Source of the DNA: Pseudomonas inefficax
Lineage (GTDB): Bacteria > Pseudomonadota > Gammaproteobacteria > Pseudomonadales > Pseudomonadaceae
Assembly: GCF_900277125.1 (NCBI RefSeq)
Contig: NZ_OPYN01000085.1
Span: 1-64,000, forward strand
DNA length: 64,000 nt
Reading direction: 5' to 3'
A program made the translations under genes and the position numbers. Numbering within the stretch: position 1 is the stretch's first letter; each line of letters starts with the position of its first letter. Shown here in pieces: positions 33,758-42,441 of this stretch. The notes below the pieces were generated by a model. That model had not been told where the DNA came from. It did not search any database and saw nothing but the letters and a program-made list of their open reading frames with translations.

Positions 33758-36384
33758 TACACTGCTCCTTCCAGTTGCTTCGCTTTAGCAGCCTTGTCCA
33801 TGCTCTCCACCAGCAGCTGCGGCAGCAGGCCGCCGCGGCGGAAATAGCGCACGTCTTCATGCGTATCCAGGCGGCTGGTGACGGTTACGTTTTCAGTGGT
33901 GCCATCTGCACGCTCAATGACGAGTTGCAGCTTGTCGCCAGGCGCGAAGGTGTCGTTGATGCCTTCCACCGAGAACTTCTCGTGACCGGTGAGGCCTAGC
34001 GTCTTGCGAGTTACACCTTCTGGGAACTGCAGCGGGAGGATGCCCAGGCCAGCCAGGTTGGTACGGTGGATGCGCTCGAAGCTCTCGGCCACGACTACGC
34101 GCACGCCCAGCAGGCGAGGGCCTTTGGCTGCCCAGTCACGCGACGAACCACTGCCGTACTCCTTGCCTGCCACTACGATCAGAGGCTGCTTGCGATCGGC
34201 GTAGGCTTGGGCGGCTTCGAACACGGTGCTCACGCGGTTTTCCGGCAGCAGCAGGGTCCAAGGGCCTTCGCGGCCGTCAGTCATCAGCTCGTTCTTCAGG
34301 CGAGGGCTTGCGAAGGTGGCGCGCTGCGCGGCTTCGTGGTTGCCGCGACGAGTGCCGTAGGAGTTGAAGTCATCAACACCAATGCCGTGGCCTTTGAGGT
34401 ACGAACCTGCGTCGCTGTCCGGCAGGATGGCGCCCGACGGAGAGATGTGGTCGGTAGTAATGTTGTCCGACAGCATCACCAGAACGCGCATGTCTTTCAG
34501 GTCGCGTTGAGGGTCGGTAGCCGTCAGCTCATCGCTCCAGTACGGGGGCTTGCGGATGTAAGTGCTGCTCTGGTCCCAAGCGTACTGATCGGTAACGCCG
34601 GCGCGCAGGTCAGAGGCGATGACGCCCGCTTCGCGAGGTACCGAGCTGTAGGCCTTGTCGAACAGGTCGGCCGACAGTGCTTTCTTCTCGATCTCGTCCA
34701 GCTCTTGATCCGAAGGCCACAGCTCGCTGAGGTAAACCGGCTTGCCTTCGGCGTCGGTGCCGAGCGCATCCACTTGCGGGTCGATGCGGTAGGTGCCAGC
34801 GATCGCGTACGCCACGATCAGGGGAGGGGACATGATGAACACTTCACGAGCCAGCGGGTGTACGCGACCTTCGAAGTTGCGGTTACCGGAGGTAGCGGCA
34901 ACGGTCTCCAGCTTGCGAGTGCGGATTTCGTCCTCGATCTCTTTGCTGAGCAGAGGGCCGGACATGCCATTGCAGGTGGTGCAGCCGTAGCCAACAACGT
35001 TGAAGCCCATGTTGTCGAGGTCCACGTTCAGACCTGCACGGTCCAGGTAGTCGGCGACCACCTTGGAGCCGGGTGCGAAGGAAGTCTTGACCCACGGAGC
35101 ACGACGCAGACCGCGCTTGAGTGCATTGCGGGCGACCAGAGCCGCAGCGATCACGCCACGAGGGTTCGAGGTGTTGGTGCAGCTGGTGATGGCGGCAATC
35201 ACGACCGAGCCGTTATCCAGGCCGGTAGGAATGTCTTTTGCTGCTTCGCCTTTACCCAGCAGGATGCGCTGGTGAGGTTGTTTCGGGCCGGCAATCGCAC
35301 GACCAACGGTGCTCAGGTCGAGGGTGACGACACGGTCGTACTCGACCGATTCCAGGCTGTCATGCCACAGGCCTTGATGCTTGGCATAAGCCTCGGTCAG
35401 CTCGGCAATCTCACCGCCGCGACCGCTGAGTCGCAGGTAGTGCAGGGTGCGATCGTCGATCGCGAACATTGCCGCGGTAGCGCCGAACTCAGGAGCCATG
35501 TTGGACAGGGTGCCACGGTCCGCCAAGGACAGGGCTGCAACGCCTGGGCCATGGAACTCCAACACGCTGCCGATTACGCCAGCTTTGCGCAGGCTTTCGG
35601 TCAGGGCAAGTGCGATGTCAGTAGCAACGTAGCCCGATGGCGGCACGCCTTCCAGCCGGACGCCGACGATTTCTGGAACCCGCATCATCAGGGCTTTGCC
35701 CAGCATTGCGGCTTCTGCCTCGATACCACCAACACCCCAACCCAACACGCCAATGCCGTTGATCATGGTGGTGTGGCTGTCAGTACCGACTAGCGTGTCA
35801 GGGAAGGCCCAAAGATCACCTTCAACTTCACGAGTGCCGATGACGGTGGTCAGGCGCTCCAGGTTGATCTGGTGAAGGATGCCGTTACCCGAAGGCACGA
35901 TCGACAGATTGTTGAAGGCCTTGTTGCACCAGTCAAGGAATGCAAACCGTTCGGCATTGCGCTCGCGCTCGATGGCTTCGTTGTCGGCCAGTGCGCTGGC
36001 ATCACCCCAACGCTCTACGTTCAGCGAGTGGTCGACGACGAGGTGGGTAGGGGTGACCGGGTTTACCTGGCGTGGATCGCCGCCTGCTTTTGCTACGGCG
36101 TCACGCAGGCCGGCCAGGTCGACCAGGGCGGGGGTGCCGAGGAGGTCCTGAAGAACCACGCGAGCGGGGCGGAAAGGGATGTCGCTGTTTTTAGAGCGAG
36201 TGCAAATTACCTTCAGCGCTTCGTTCGGCTCTGCTTCGGTACGCAGGACGTTTTCAGCGAGGATCCGGAGGCTCATTGGCAGGCGGGCAAAGTCGCCGCC
36301 TATCGCTTTTACAGCTTCCGATACGTTGCAGACGCGGTAGTCGCGACCGTTTACGGCCAGGGTTTGGCCAATGTGCTTGCTCAT
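33757..36384 (-). CDS. AcnD-like Fe/S aconitate or 2-methylcitrate dehydratase
   Basis: An 875-aa enzyme of the aconitase A superfamily. The three iron-sulfur cysteines are in ITSCTNTSNP and GYGCTTCNGMSG; substrate-loop motifs include VGTDSHTTMINGIGVLGWGVGG and GKEYGSGSSRDWAAKGP. The CTTCNGMSG form and TRRGNHEAAQ with RLKNE resemble AcnD (Fe/S-dependent methylcitrate dehydratase) more than housekeeping AcnA. Coupled to the PrpF-like gene, it would hydrate the isomerised aconitate to citrate or isocitrate, or a methylated analogue. It is divergent from the CitMHS carrier gene and is first in the minus-strand cluster. Confidence 0.85.
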   Translation of the reverse strand: MSKHIGQTLAVNGRDYRVCNVSEAVKAIGGDFARLPMSLRILAENVLRTEAEPNEALKVICTRSKNSDIPFRPARVVLQDLLGTPALVDLAGLRDAVAKAGGDPRQVNPVTPTHLVVDHSLNVERWGDASALADNEAIERERNAERFAFLDWCNKAFNNLSIVPSGNGILHQINLERLTTVIGTREVEGDLWAFPDTLVGTDSHTTMINGIGVLGWGVGGIEAEAAMLGKALMMRVPEIVGVRLEGVPPSGYVATDIALALTESLRKAGVIGSVLEFHGPGVAALSLADRGTLSNMAPEFGATAAMFAIDDRTLHYLRLSGRGGEIAELTEAYAKHQGLWHDSLESVEYDRVVTLDLSTVGRAIAGPKQPHQRILLGKGEAAKDIPTGLDNGSVVIAAITSCTNTSNPRGVIAAALVARNALKRGLRRAPWVKTSFAPGSKVVADYLDRAGLNVDLDNMGFNVVGYGCTTCNGMSGPLLSKEIEDEIRTRKLETVAATSGNRNFEGRVHPLAREVFIMSPPLIVAYAIAGTYRIDPQVDALGTDAEGKPVYLSELWPSDQELDEIEKKALSADLFDKAYSSVPREAGVIASDLRAGVTDQYAWDQSSTYIRKPPYWSDELTATDPQRDLKDMRVLVMLSDNITTDHISPSGAILPDSDAGSYLKGHGIGVDDFNSYGTRRGNHEAAQRATFASPRLKNELMTDGREGPWTLLLPENRVSTVFEAAQAYADRKQPLIVVAGKEYGSGSSRDWAAKGPRLLGVRVVVAESFERIHRTNLAGLGILPLQFPEGVTRKTLGLTGHEKFSVEGINDTFAPGDKLQLVIERADGTTENVTVTSRLDTHEDVRYFRRGGLLPQLLVESMDKAAKAKQLEGAV

Positions 36385-36677
36385 GCCGGGGACCTCACAG
36401 GCGTGTTTTTTGTGAGGTGATATTGCACTTTGTCTAAACTTGAGTCAATTTATCTCCAGCAGAAAAACTTCGGTCGAGCGCCGAATGGTCACCTTGAAGT
36501 CTGAAGACCGGCCATTTATCTGCCTGCCAGCCTTTCCCGCACAAAGACAAAAACGAGGAAATCCAAGATGAAATGCAATCAGACCTACCGTAAATCCGTC
36601 CGGCATCAGTCCGCTCCTTCCGCTTCGTACCGCTAAAAAGCCTGGCTTCGCGGCACTAAAAAAATAAGGAGAGAGCC
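36385..36677. promoter_or_regulatory. Divergent promoter region of the tricarboxylate cluster
   Basis: A 293-nt gap from which the catabolic genes (minus) and the transporters (plus) are read. No sharp operator palindrome stands out. It contains a 22-codon frame with its own ribosome site (36568-36636). The GntR protein encoded at 39464 is the natural candidate to bind here. Confidence 0.5.
36568..36636 (+). CDS. Possible 22-aa leader peptide upstream of CitMHS
   Basis: A short frame, ATG to TAA, encoding [10 protein letters not shown] then [13 protein letters not shown] good ribosome site (GAGGAAATCCAAG) precedes it, and the carrier gene starts 41 nt after its stop. Serine- and arginine-rich with no membrane segment. 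It could be a leader that couples translation to the carrier gene; chance is not excluded. Confidence 0.35.
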   Translation: MKCNQTYRKSVRHQSAPSASYR

Positions 36678-38000
36678 ATGCTGCTGACCGTGCTCGGTTT
36701 TTCGATGGTCACCTGTTTCATGTACCTGATCATGACCAAGCGGCTGACCGCCCTGGTCGCCCTGATTGTGGTACCGATCGTGTTTGCCCTGATTGGTGGC
36801 TTCTATGCCGGCCTGGGCACGATGATGCTCGACGGCATCAAGACTCTGGCGCCGACTGGCGTCATGCTGACCTTCTCGATTCTTTACTTCGGCATCATGA
36901 TCGACGCGGGACTGTTCGATTCATTGGTGCGCTGCATCCTGAAGATCGTGAAGGGTGACCCGCTGAAGGTGTTGGTCGGAACCACGATCCTGACCATGCT
37001 TGTGTCCCTGGATGGCGACAGTTCCACTACCTACATGATCGTGGTCGCCGCATTCCTGCCGCTTTATCAGCGCCTTGGAATGAGCGTTCTGGGCCTGACC
37101 TGCGTGGTCAACATCGCAAACGGCATCATGAACATCTCCCCGTGGGGCGGCCCTACTGCCCGCGCCGCGGCTGCGCTGCATGTCGACGCTATGGACATCT
37201 TCCTGCCGATGGTGCCGTCGATGCTGCTGGGCTGCGCCTGCTTGCTCTTCATCGCAATTCTGCTGGGTCGACGTGAGCGTGCTCGCCTGGGTGTGATTGC
37301 CGTGGATGATTTCCACAACGGCTCTATCGCGCTGGGTAATGGTTCGCACGAAGAGTGCGATCGCAATCGTCGCCCGCACATGTTCTGGCCCAACCTGCTG
37401 CTCACTGCAACGATGATTGGCGTGTTGATGGCGGGTATCGTGCCGATTCAGGTGCTGTTCATGGTCTGCTTCGCCATTGCGGTGATGATCAACTACCCAC
37501 ACCTGGAGCAGCAGAAAGAGCGTATCTCCGCTCACGCGGGCAACGTTCTCGCGGTGACTTCGGTCATTTTCGCCGCAGGCATCTTCACCGGCATCCTTTC
37601 GGGTACCGGCATGGTCGATGCGATGGCGAAGGGGCTGTTGGCAGTCATCCCTGATGCGTTTGGTCCATACCTGGCGGTGTTCACTGCCTTGGTCAGCATT
37701 CCGTTCACCTTCTTCATGTCCAACGATGCCTTCTACTTCGGCATCTTGCCTGTGATCGCACAGACCGCCGCTACCTACGGAATCTCGCATCTGGAGATCG
37801 CCCGGGCATCGGTGGTTGGTCAGCCCGTTCACTTGCTCAGCCCATTGGTGCCTTCGCTCTACCTGCTGGTGGCGTTGGCAAAAGTCGACCTGGGTGACCA
37901 CCAGCGCTTTGCGTTGAAGTGGGCGCTGCTGGTGAGTATGGCCATGTTGGTAGGTGGCGTGATGTTCGGAGCGTTTCCGCTCTATCACTCAGCTTCATGA
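36678..38000 (+). CDS. CitMHS family citrate-metal:proton symporter
   Basis: A 440-aa inner-membrane carrier with about 12 hydrophobic segments. Family features are the N-terminal [40 protein letters not shown], the re-entrant [16 protein letters not shown], and in the second half [20 protein letters not shown] and [13 protein letters not shown]. CitMHS proteins import citrate complexed with Mg2+ or other divalent ions, with protons. It has a strong AAGGAGAGAG ribosome site. Placed opposite the AcnD-like gene, it is the likely importer for the pathway substrate. Confidence 0.88.
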   Translation: MLLTVLGFSMVTCFMYLIMTKRLTALVALIVVPIVFALIGGFYAGLGTMMLDGIKTLAPTGVMLTFSILYFGIMIDAGLFDSLVRCILKIVKGDPLKVLVGTTILTMLVSLDGDSSTTYMIVVAAFLPLYQRLGMSVLGLTCVVNIANGIMNISPWGGPTARAAAALHVDAMDIFLPMVPSMLLGCACLLFIAILLGRRERARLGVIAVDDFHNGSIALGNGSHEECDRNRRPHMFWPNLLLTATMIGVLMAGIVPIQVLFMVCFAIAVMINYPHLEQQKERISAHAGNVLAVTSVIFAAGIFTGILSGTGMVDAMAKGLLAVIPDAFGPYLAVFTALVSIPFTFFMSNDAFYFGILPVIAQTAATYGISHLEIARASVVGQPVHLLSPLVPSLYLLVALAKVDLGDHQRFALKWALLVSMAMLVGGVMFGAFPLYHSAS

Positions 38001-38007
38001 GTCGGTG

Positions 38008-38034
38008 GCTGGCCGTCGGCTCTGTCGACGGCCA
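38008..38034 (+). terminator. Intercistronic hairpin between the two carriers
   Basis: Perfect 10-bp stem CTGGCCGTCG / CGACGGCCAG with a 7-nt loop, eight bases after the CitMHS stop. No T run follows, so it more likely stabilises or attenuates the transcript than ends it. Confidence 0.5.
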
Positions 38035-38088
38035 GCTGCCGGTGCTAGTAGCCGGCGCAACCGCGCCTAGAAAAATAAAGGTGTAACC

Positions 38089-39396
38089 ATGCCGTACCGT
38101 AGAGCCTGGATTGCTGTATTTCTGTTCTCTCTGGCGATGATCAATTACATGGACCGTATTGCCCTGTCCATCGCTGCCAAACCAATCGCCGAGGAATTCA
38201 ATCTCAGTGCAGTCGGCATGGGATACCTCTTTTCCTCATTTATCTGGAGCTACGCGCTCTTCCTGATTCCTGTTGGTCTGCTGATCGACCGCTACGGCGC
38301 CAAGCGCATCGGTGGTTTTGGGATTCTCGTGTGGTCGGCTGCTACGGCGCTGACCGGGGCAGCGATGAACTTCGCTTCGCTGCTGGCTGCGCGACTTGTC
38401 ATGGGTGCTGGTGAATCGGTCAGCAATCCGGTCGGGGCCAAGGTGATTCGTGAGTGGATCCCGAGCCAGGAGCGCGGCACCATCACCGCCGTTTTCAACA
38501 GCGGCTCGTACGCTGGGCCAGCGATTTGTTCGATCGTTCTTGCGATGCTGGTCGCCAGTGTTGGGTGGCGCTGGTCCTTCGTGATCGCCGGCGGCATCGG
38601 TTTCGTTTGGCTGTTGGCTTGGTACCTGTTCTACGGCAAGCCTGAAGATGTGAAGTGGCTGAGCAACCAAGAGCGTAAAACCATCCTGGACTCGCGCTCC
38701 GGTGGTGGCAAAGCGGGTGGTGCTGCAGTCGCTCCGTATGGTCTGAAACGCCTGCTGAAGACGCCGACCCTCTGGGGGCTTGCTCTGACCCAAGGCTGCA
38801 ACGTTTACACCCAATACCTCTTCCTGACCTGGTTGCCGAGCTACCTCCAGCAAGAGCGTCATCTGACGCTGGAAAAAAGTGGTCTGGTGACTGCTATCCC
38901 TTATGCTGCGGCTGTTGTGCTCTGCATCGGCCTGGGCAAACTCAGTGACTGGTACCTGACCCGTGGCGGGGGTGTGAGCTCGGGTAAGCGCCGCAACGTA
39001 ATTGCGATCTCGATGCTAATTGCCAGTTGCATCCTTTTGGTGCCATTCGCTGACTCTACTGCATCGCTGGTCTTGATTTCGTCGCTGACCTTGGCAGGTA
39101 TTGCCTCGACCACTTCGCTGAACTTCTCCCTGCTCAATGACCTGCTGCCAAGTGCTGGGGACGTTGGTCGTGCGGTCGCGTTCATTGTTGTTGGCGGCAA
39201 CCTCTTCGGTGTGGCGGCTCCGATCGTCACTGGCTACGTCGTTCAGGCCACAGGCTCGTACAACTGGGCCTTCATGATCGCAGGCATCCTCCTGGTGGCT
39301 GGTGCGGTTATTGCACTGACTATGACTCGTAAGCCAATGGTCCCGGCTACAGTTGAGACCGAACCCCATTTGGAAATGAGCCCGCAAAAGGCATAA
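38089..39396 (+). CDS. MFS transporter, anion:cation symporter type
   Basis: A 435-aa, 12-helix MFS carrier. The opening RRAWIAVFLFSLAMINYMDR, the LLIDRYGAKRIGG loop between helices 2 and 3, and MGAGESVSNPVGAKVIREW are typical of the anion:cation symporter family that includes tartrate, glucarate and phthalate carriers. It probably provides a second uptake route for the organic acid, or for a lactone or isomer. RBS AAAGGTGTAACC. Same strand as CitMHS, 88 nt apart with a hairpin between. Confidence 0.85.
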   Translation: MPYRRAWIAVFLFSLAMINYMDRIALSIAAKPIAEEFNLSAVGMGYLFSSFIWSYALFLIPVGLLIDRYGAKRIGGFGILVWSAATALTGAAMNFASLLAARLVMGAGESVSNPVGAKVIREWIPSQERGTITAVFNSGSYAGPAICSIVLAMLVASVGWRWSFVIAGGIGFVWLLAWYLFYGKPEDVKWLSNQERKTILDSRSGGGKAGGAAVAPYGLKRLLKTPTLWGLALTQGCNVYTQYLFLTWLPSYLQQERHLTLEKSGLVTAIPYAAAVVLCIGLGKLSDWYLTRGGGVSSGKRRNVIAISMLIASCILLVPFADSTASLVLISSLTLAGIASTTSLNFSLLNDLLPSAGDVGRAVAFIVVGGNLFGVAAPIVTGYVVQATGSYNWAFMIAGILLVAGAVIALTMTRKPMVPATVETEPHLEMSPQKA

Positions 39397-39405
39397 TGTA
39401 GGTGC

Positions 39406-39437
39406 TGTGGGGCTCGTCTCAATGGAAGAGCCCCACA
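39406..39437 (+). terminator. Hairpin between the MFS and GntR genes
   Basis: Perfect 10-bp stem TGTGGGGCTC / GAGCCCCACA with a 12-nt loop, ten bases after the MFS stop. It covers the possible GntR starts at 39407 and 39422, which argues for a later start of that gene. Confidence 0.55.
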
Positions 39438-39463
39438 ATCCCATGCCCCAACTCGGAAAAGAT

Positions 39464-40390
39464 ATGAATCTAACGCCTCTTCAAGCCCGCGTAGCTCGCG
39501 ATATCGTTGCCTATGTTCGTCAAGAGCAACTGGCTGCGGGGCATCATGTCTCGGAGCTAGGACTGGCTAAGGCTTTGAAGACGTCACGGACTCCTATCAA
39601 GATTGCTCTGAACTACCTCGCTGAGCGAGGAATGCTGAGTCAGGACCGCAATCGCGGCTTTTTCCTGGCCAAGCCCTATGATGATCTGGCCGATATTGCC
39701 CAGGATTTGTCGGTTTCCATCGATGATCCGATCTATCAGCAGATCGCAGTGATGCGCCTGAATGGACAGATCCCGGAGCAGTTCGCTGAAACGGACCTGA
39801 TGCGTTTATTCAACATTTCACGCTATATGCTGCGTGGCGTGTTGATGCGAATCCAGCAGGAGGGCTGGATCGAGCAGCGTGCCGGCCAAGGCTGGCAGTT
39901 CCTGCCGATGATCGATTCGGTTGAAGCTTATGAAGAGAGCTATTCCTTCCGAGCGATCATAGAGCCGGCAGGCTTGCTTGCCCCCACGTTCATGGTCGAT
40001 ACGGAAGCCTTGGCTCGCTGCAAGAAGCAGCAACAATTCATTGCAGATGGCGGCTACCTGACCATGACGCCTCAGGAGCTCTTCGAGTCGAATGCTCAGT
40101 TCCACGAGACGCTTGCCAGTTTTTCTGGCAACAGATTTCACGTCCAGACGGTTCGTCGTCTCGACCAGCTTCGCCGTTTGGTGGAGTACCGTCAGGCTAG
40201 CAAGCGCGCTCCACGCCGAGAGCAGGCGGTTGAGCACCTCGCGATCCTTGCGTGCCTTGAAAAAGGTGACCGCCTTGCGGCTGCTGATCATATGCGTAAG
40301 CACCTGGAGCAAGCTCGCCGGCATAAAGTTGCAGCTGAGTTGTTTGAGGCAGTTGAGCTACCTGTTGAGGCTGCTGTTGAGTCGGCCTGA
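39464..40390 (+). CDS. GntR-type regulator with two winged-helix segments
   Basis: A 308-aa regulator. Residues 5-60 form a GntR winged helix (LGLAKALKTSRTPIKIALNYLAERG); residues about 85-145 look like a second one (ETDLMRLFNISRYMLRGVLMRIQQEGW); the C-terminal part is a helical FCD-like ligand domain (ESYSFRAIIEPAGLLAP, ESNAQFHETLASFSGNRF, with conserved His). The ATG at 39464 follows GGAAAAG; ATG 39443 is possible, earlier ones fall in a hairpin. It presumably controls the divergent catabolic/transport genes in response to a tricarboxylate. Confidence 0.8.
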   Translation: MNLTPLQARVARDIVAYVRQEQLAAGHHVSELGLAKALKTSRTPIKIALNYLAERGMLSQDRNRGFFLAKPYDDLADIAQDLSVSIDDPIYQQIAVMRLNGQIPEQFAETDLMRLFNISRYMLRGVLMRIQQEGWIEQRAGQGWQFLPMIDSVEAYEESYSFRAIIEPAGLLAPTFMVDTEALARCKKQQQFIADGGYLTMTPQELFESNAQFHETLASFSGNRFHVQTVRRLDQLRRLVEYRQASKRAPRREQAVEHLAILACLEKGDRLAAADHMRKHLEQARRHKVAAELFEAVELPVEAAVESA

Positions 40391-40528
40391 GCCGACACTC
40401 TGAACCGCTTGTTCTGTGCCGTTGTCTTTCCGCTTTAAATCGCGCATCGCTGACCATCTGCGTCAGCGTGCGCCCATCCGCTCCGCACCTGTCGATGTCT
40501 GGCAGTGTGACGTCACAAAGGGACCACT

Positions 40529-41449
40529 ATGCGAACCCCCGCACCACTCAGGATTCTTTTTTCCTGCGCGTTGATTGCTTTCTCCTGCATCAGCCATGCA
40601 GCCCCCATCGAAGTGAATGATGGTCAGCACACAGTCAAACTGGCGGATGCGCCAAAGCGCGTGGTGGTCCTTGAATTTTCGTTTTTGGATAGCTTGGCTG
40701 CGCTAGGAGTGACTCCCGTGGGTGCCGCTGATGACGGCGATGCGCAACGGGTGCTGTCCAAAGTTCGCGACGTCATTGGAAAGTGGACGTCGGTTGGGCT
40801 GCGCTCGCAGCCAAGCATCGAGCAGATTGCAGCGCTCAAGCCTGATTTGATTGTGGCTGACCTAAATCGACACGAAGCGCTCTATGACGACCTGTCTCAT
40901 ATCGCTCCGACTCTGTTGTTGCCATCTCGGGGAGAGGATTACGAAGGAAGCCTGAAGTCAGCTCAGCTGATTGGTGTAGCGCTGGGCAAAGGCCCAGAGA
41001 TGGAAAAACGAATCGCTCAAAACCGTGCTCACCTTGCAGAGGTGGCAAAGCAGATCCCGTCTGGGGTTACCGTCCTGTTTGGTGTCGCTCGTGAAAGCAG
41101 TTTTTCTCTGCATGGTCCGGCGTCGTACGCTGGCAGTGTGCTGTCCACTATCGGCCTCACCGTGCCTGCTGTCCGCCAGGGGGCTGCGCCTACGGAATTT
41201 GTAAGTTTGGAGCAGTTGCTGGCCTTGAACCCCTCATGGCTACTGGTGGGGCACTACCGTCACCCAAGCCTTGTTGATACCTGGAGCAAGCAACCGCTGT
41301 GGAGTGTTCTCTCCGCGGTGCGTGATCAGCATGTGGTCGATGTTGACGGTGATACCTGGGCACGGAACCGCGGTGTGATGGCCTCTGAGCAGATCGCAGA
41401 CGAGGCGTTGGCTGCACTGAAAGGTCCTCAGGTCGCCCGTAGCCAATGA
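40529..41449 (+). CDS. fecB: Iron(III) dicitrate-type ABC transporter, periplasmic binding protein
   Basis: A 306-aa class III binding protein with a signal peptide (1-24, ending ISHAA). The two lobes are joined by a long helix; visible are KRVVVLEFSFLDSLAALGVTPVG, SIEQIAALKPDLIVAD and a C-terminal VDVDGDTWARNRG, as in FecB-type proteins that bind ferric citrate or other ferric siderophores. It overlaps fecC by four bases, starting a fecBCDE operon. Ribosome site AAAGGGACC. fecA, fecI and fecR are not adjacent. Confidence 0.85.
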   Translation: MRTPAPLRILFSCALIAFSCISHAAPIEVNDGQHTVKLADAPKRVVVLEFSFLDSLAALGVTPVGAADDGDAQRVLSKVRDVIGKWTSVGLRSQPSIEQIAALKPDLIVADLNRHEALYDDLSHIAPTLLLPSRGEDYEGSLKSAQLIGVALGKGPEMEKRIAQNRAHLAEVAKQIPSGVTVLFGVARESSFSLHGPASYAGSVLSTIGLTVPAVRQGAAPTEFVSLEQLLALNPSWLLVGHYRHPSLVDTWSKQPLWSVLSAVRDQHVVDVDGDTWARNRGVMASEQIADEALAALKGPQVARSQ

Positions 41450-42441
41450 GTTACCGTGGTCTACTCGCCAGCGTGATGACCCTCCTCGTTGGTGCAGGGT
41501 TGTTTTGGTTTTCGCTGTTCACCTGGTCGCCCTTTACGCTGACAGCCTGTGACGCCTGGAATGGTTTGGTGCATCAAGGGACCGTAGGTGGAAACATGGC
41601 CTACGTCGTCTCACAAATCCGTGTACCTCGCGCGCTCTGCGCAGCGCTGGTGGGAGGCAGTCTTGGACTTGCCGGGGCGCTGATGCAGGGCATCACGCGA
41701 AACAGTCTTGCCTCACCCTCGCTTTTCGGAGTGACCGCGGGTGCGGCTACCGGTCTGGCGTTGTTCTCCACCGGGTTGATTGCGCCAATGTTCCCGGGTG
41801 GTGCTTTGCTGATGACCTGCATTGGTGGTGCATTGGCCTGGGTTACCGTGTTTAGCCTTGGTGGTGCTTGGTCACAAAGCACGTCGCAAGGGCGCCTGGT
41901 ACTGGCAGGAGTTGCCGTCGCGGCACTCTGCGCTGCGCTTACCCGACTCACAGTGATTCTGGTCGAAGCCCAGGCGCAGAGCGTACTGAACTGGCTGGCG
42001 GGTTCGCTTGCAAACGTCACCGAGGCGCAGGTGAACATACTCTGGCCGTGCGCATTGGTGGGCACATTGTGGGCACTGATACTCGCGCCTCGACTGAACC
42101 TCATCAATCTGGGCGAAGATGCAGCTCGATCACTTGGGGTGGGCATCACTGCACTGCGATTGCAGGTGTTTGTGATCAGTCTGCTGCTAGTTGGGGCCAC
42201 TGTCTGCGCTGTGGGGCCGGTTGGGTTTGTAGGGTTGATTGCCCCCAATATTCTTCGCCAGTTCCTGGGCAACGATTACCGTTGGTTGGTACCGCTGAGT
42301 GCCGCCCTTGGTGCTGTGATCGTATTGGCGGCTGATCTGGTGGGGCGCATGGTTGCTTTCCCAGCCGAAACACCCGCCGGAGCTGTCACTGCGATTGTTG
42401 GTGCGCCGTTTTTCCTGTTTCTCGCAAGGCGCAGCTTATGA
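41446..42441 (+). CDS. fecC: Iron(III) dicitrate-type ABC permease
   Basis: A 331-aa FecCD-family permease with about ten helices. Family motifs include RVPRALCAALVGGSLGLAG, GVTAGAATGLAL, WLAGSLANV and the coupling region LGEDAARSLGV, then VGPVGFVGLIAPNILRQFLG. It starts at an ATGA overlap with fecB and ends in an ATGA overlap with fecD, so the subunits are translated together. Forms the FecCD channel in the inner membrane. Confidence 0.88.
   Translation: MSYRGLLASVMTLLVGAGLFWFSLFTWSPFTLTACDAWNGLVHQGTVGGNMAYVVSQIRVPRALCAALVGGSLGLAGALMQGITRNSLASPSLFGVTAGAATGLALFSTGLIAPMFPGGALLMTCIGGALAWVTVFSLGGAWSQSTSQGRLVLAGVAVAALCAALTRLTVILVEAQAQSVLNWLAGSLANVTEAQVNILWPCALVGTLWALILAPRLNLINLGEDAARSLGVGITALRLQVFVISLLLVGATVCAVGPVGFVGLIAPNILRQFLGNDYRWLVPLSAALGAVIVLAADLVGRMVAFPAETPAGAVTAIVGAPFFLFLARRSL

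Noticed and set aside
32564..33847. A 427-codon plus-strand frame opposite the PrpF-like gene
   Set aside because: Antisense shadow; the minus-strand protein has continuous family motifs and is coupled to its neighbour.
34066..35793. A 575-codon plus-strand frame inside the AcnD-like gene
   Set aside because: Antisense shadow of a clear aconitase-family gene with intact Fe-S motifs; its composition is that of a reversed GC-rich frame.
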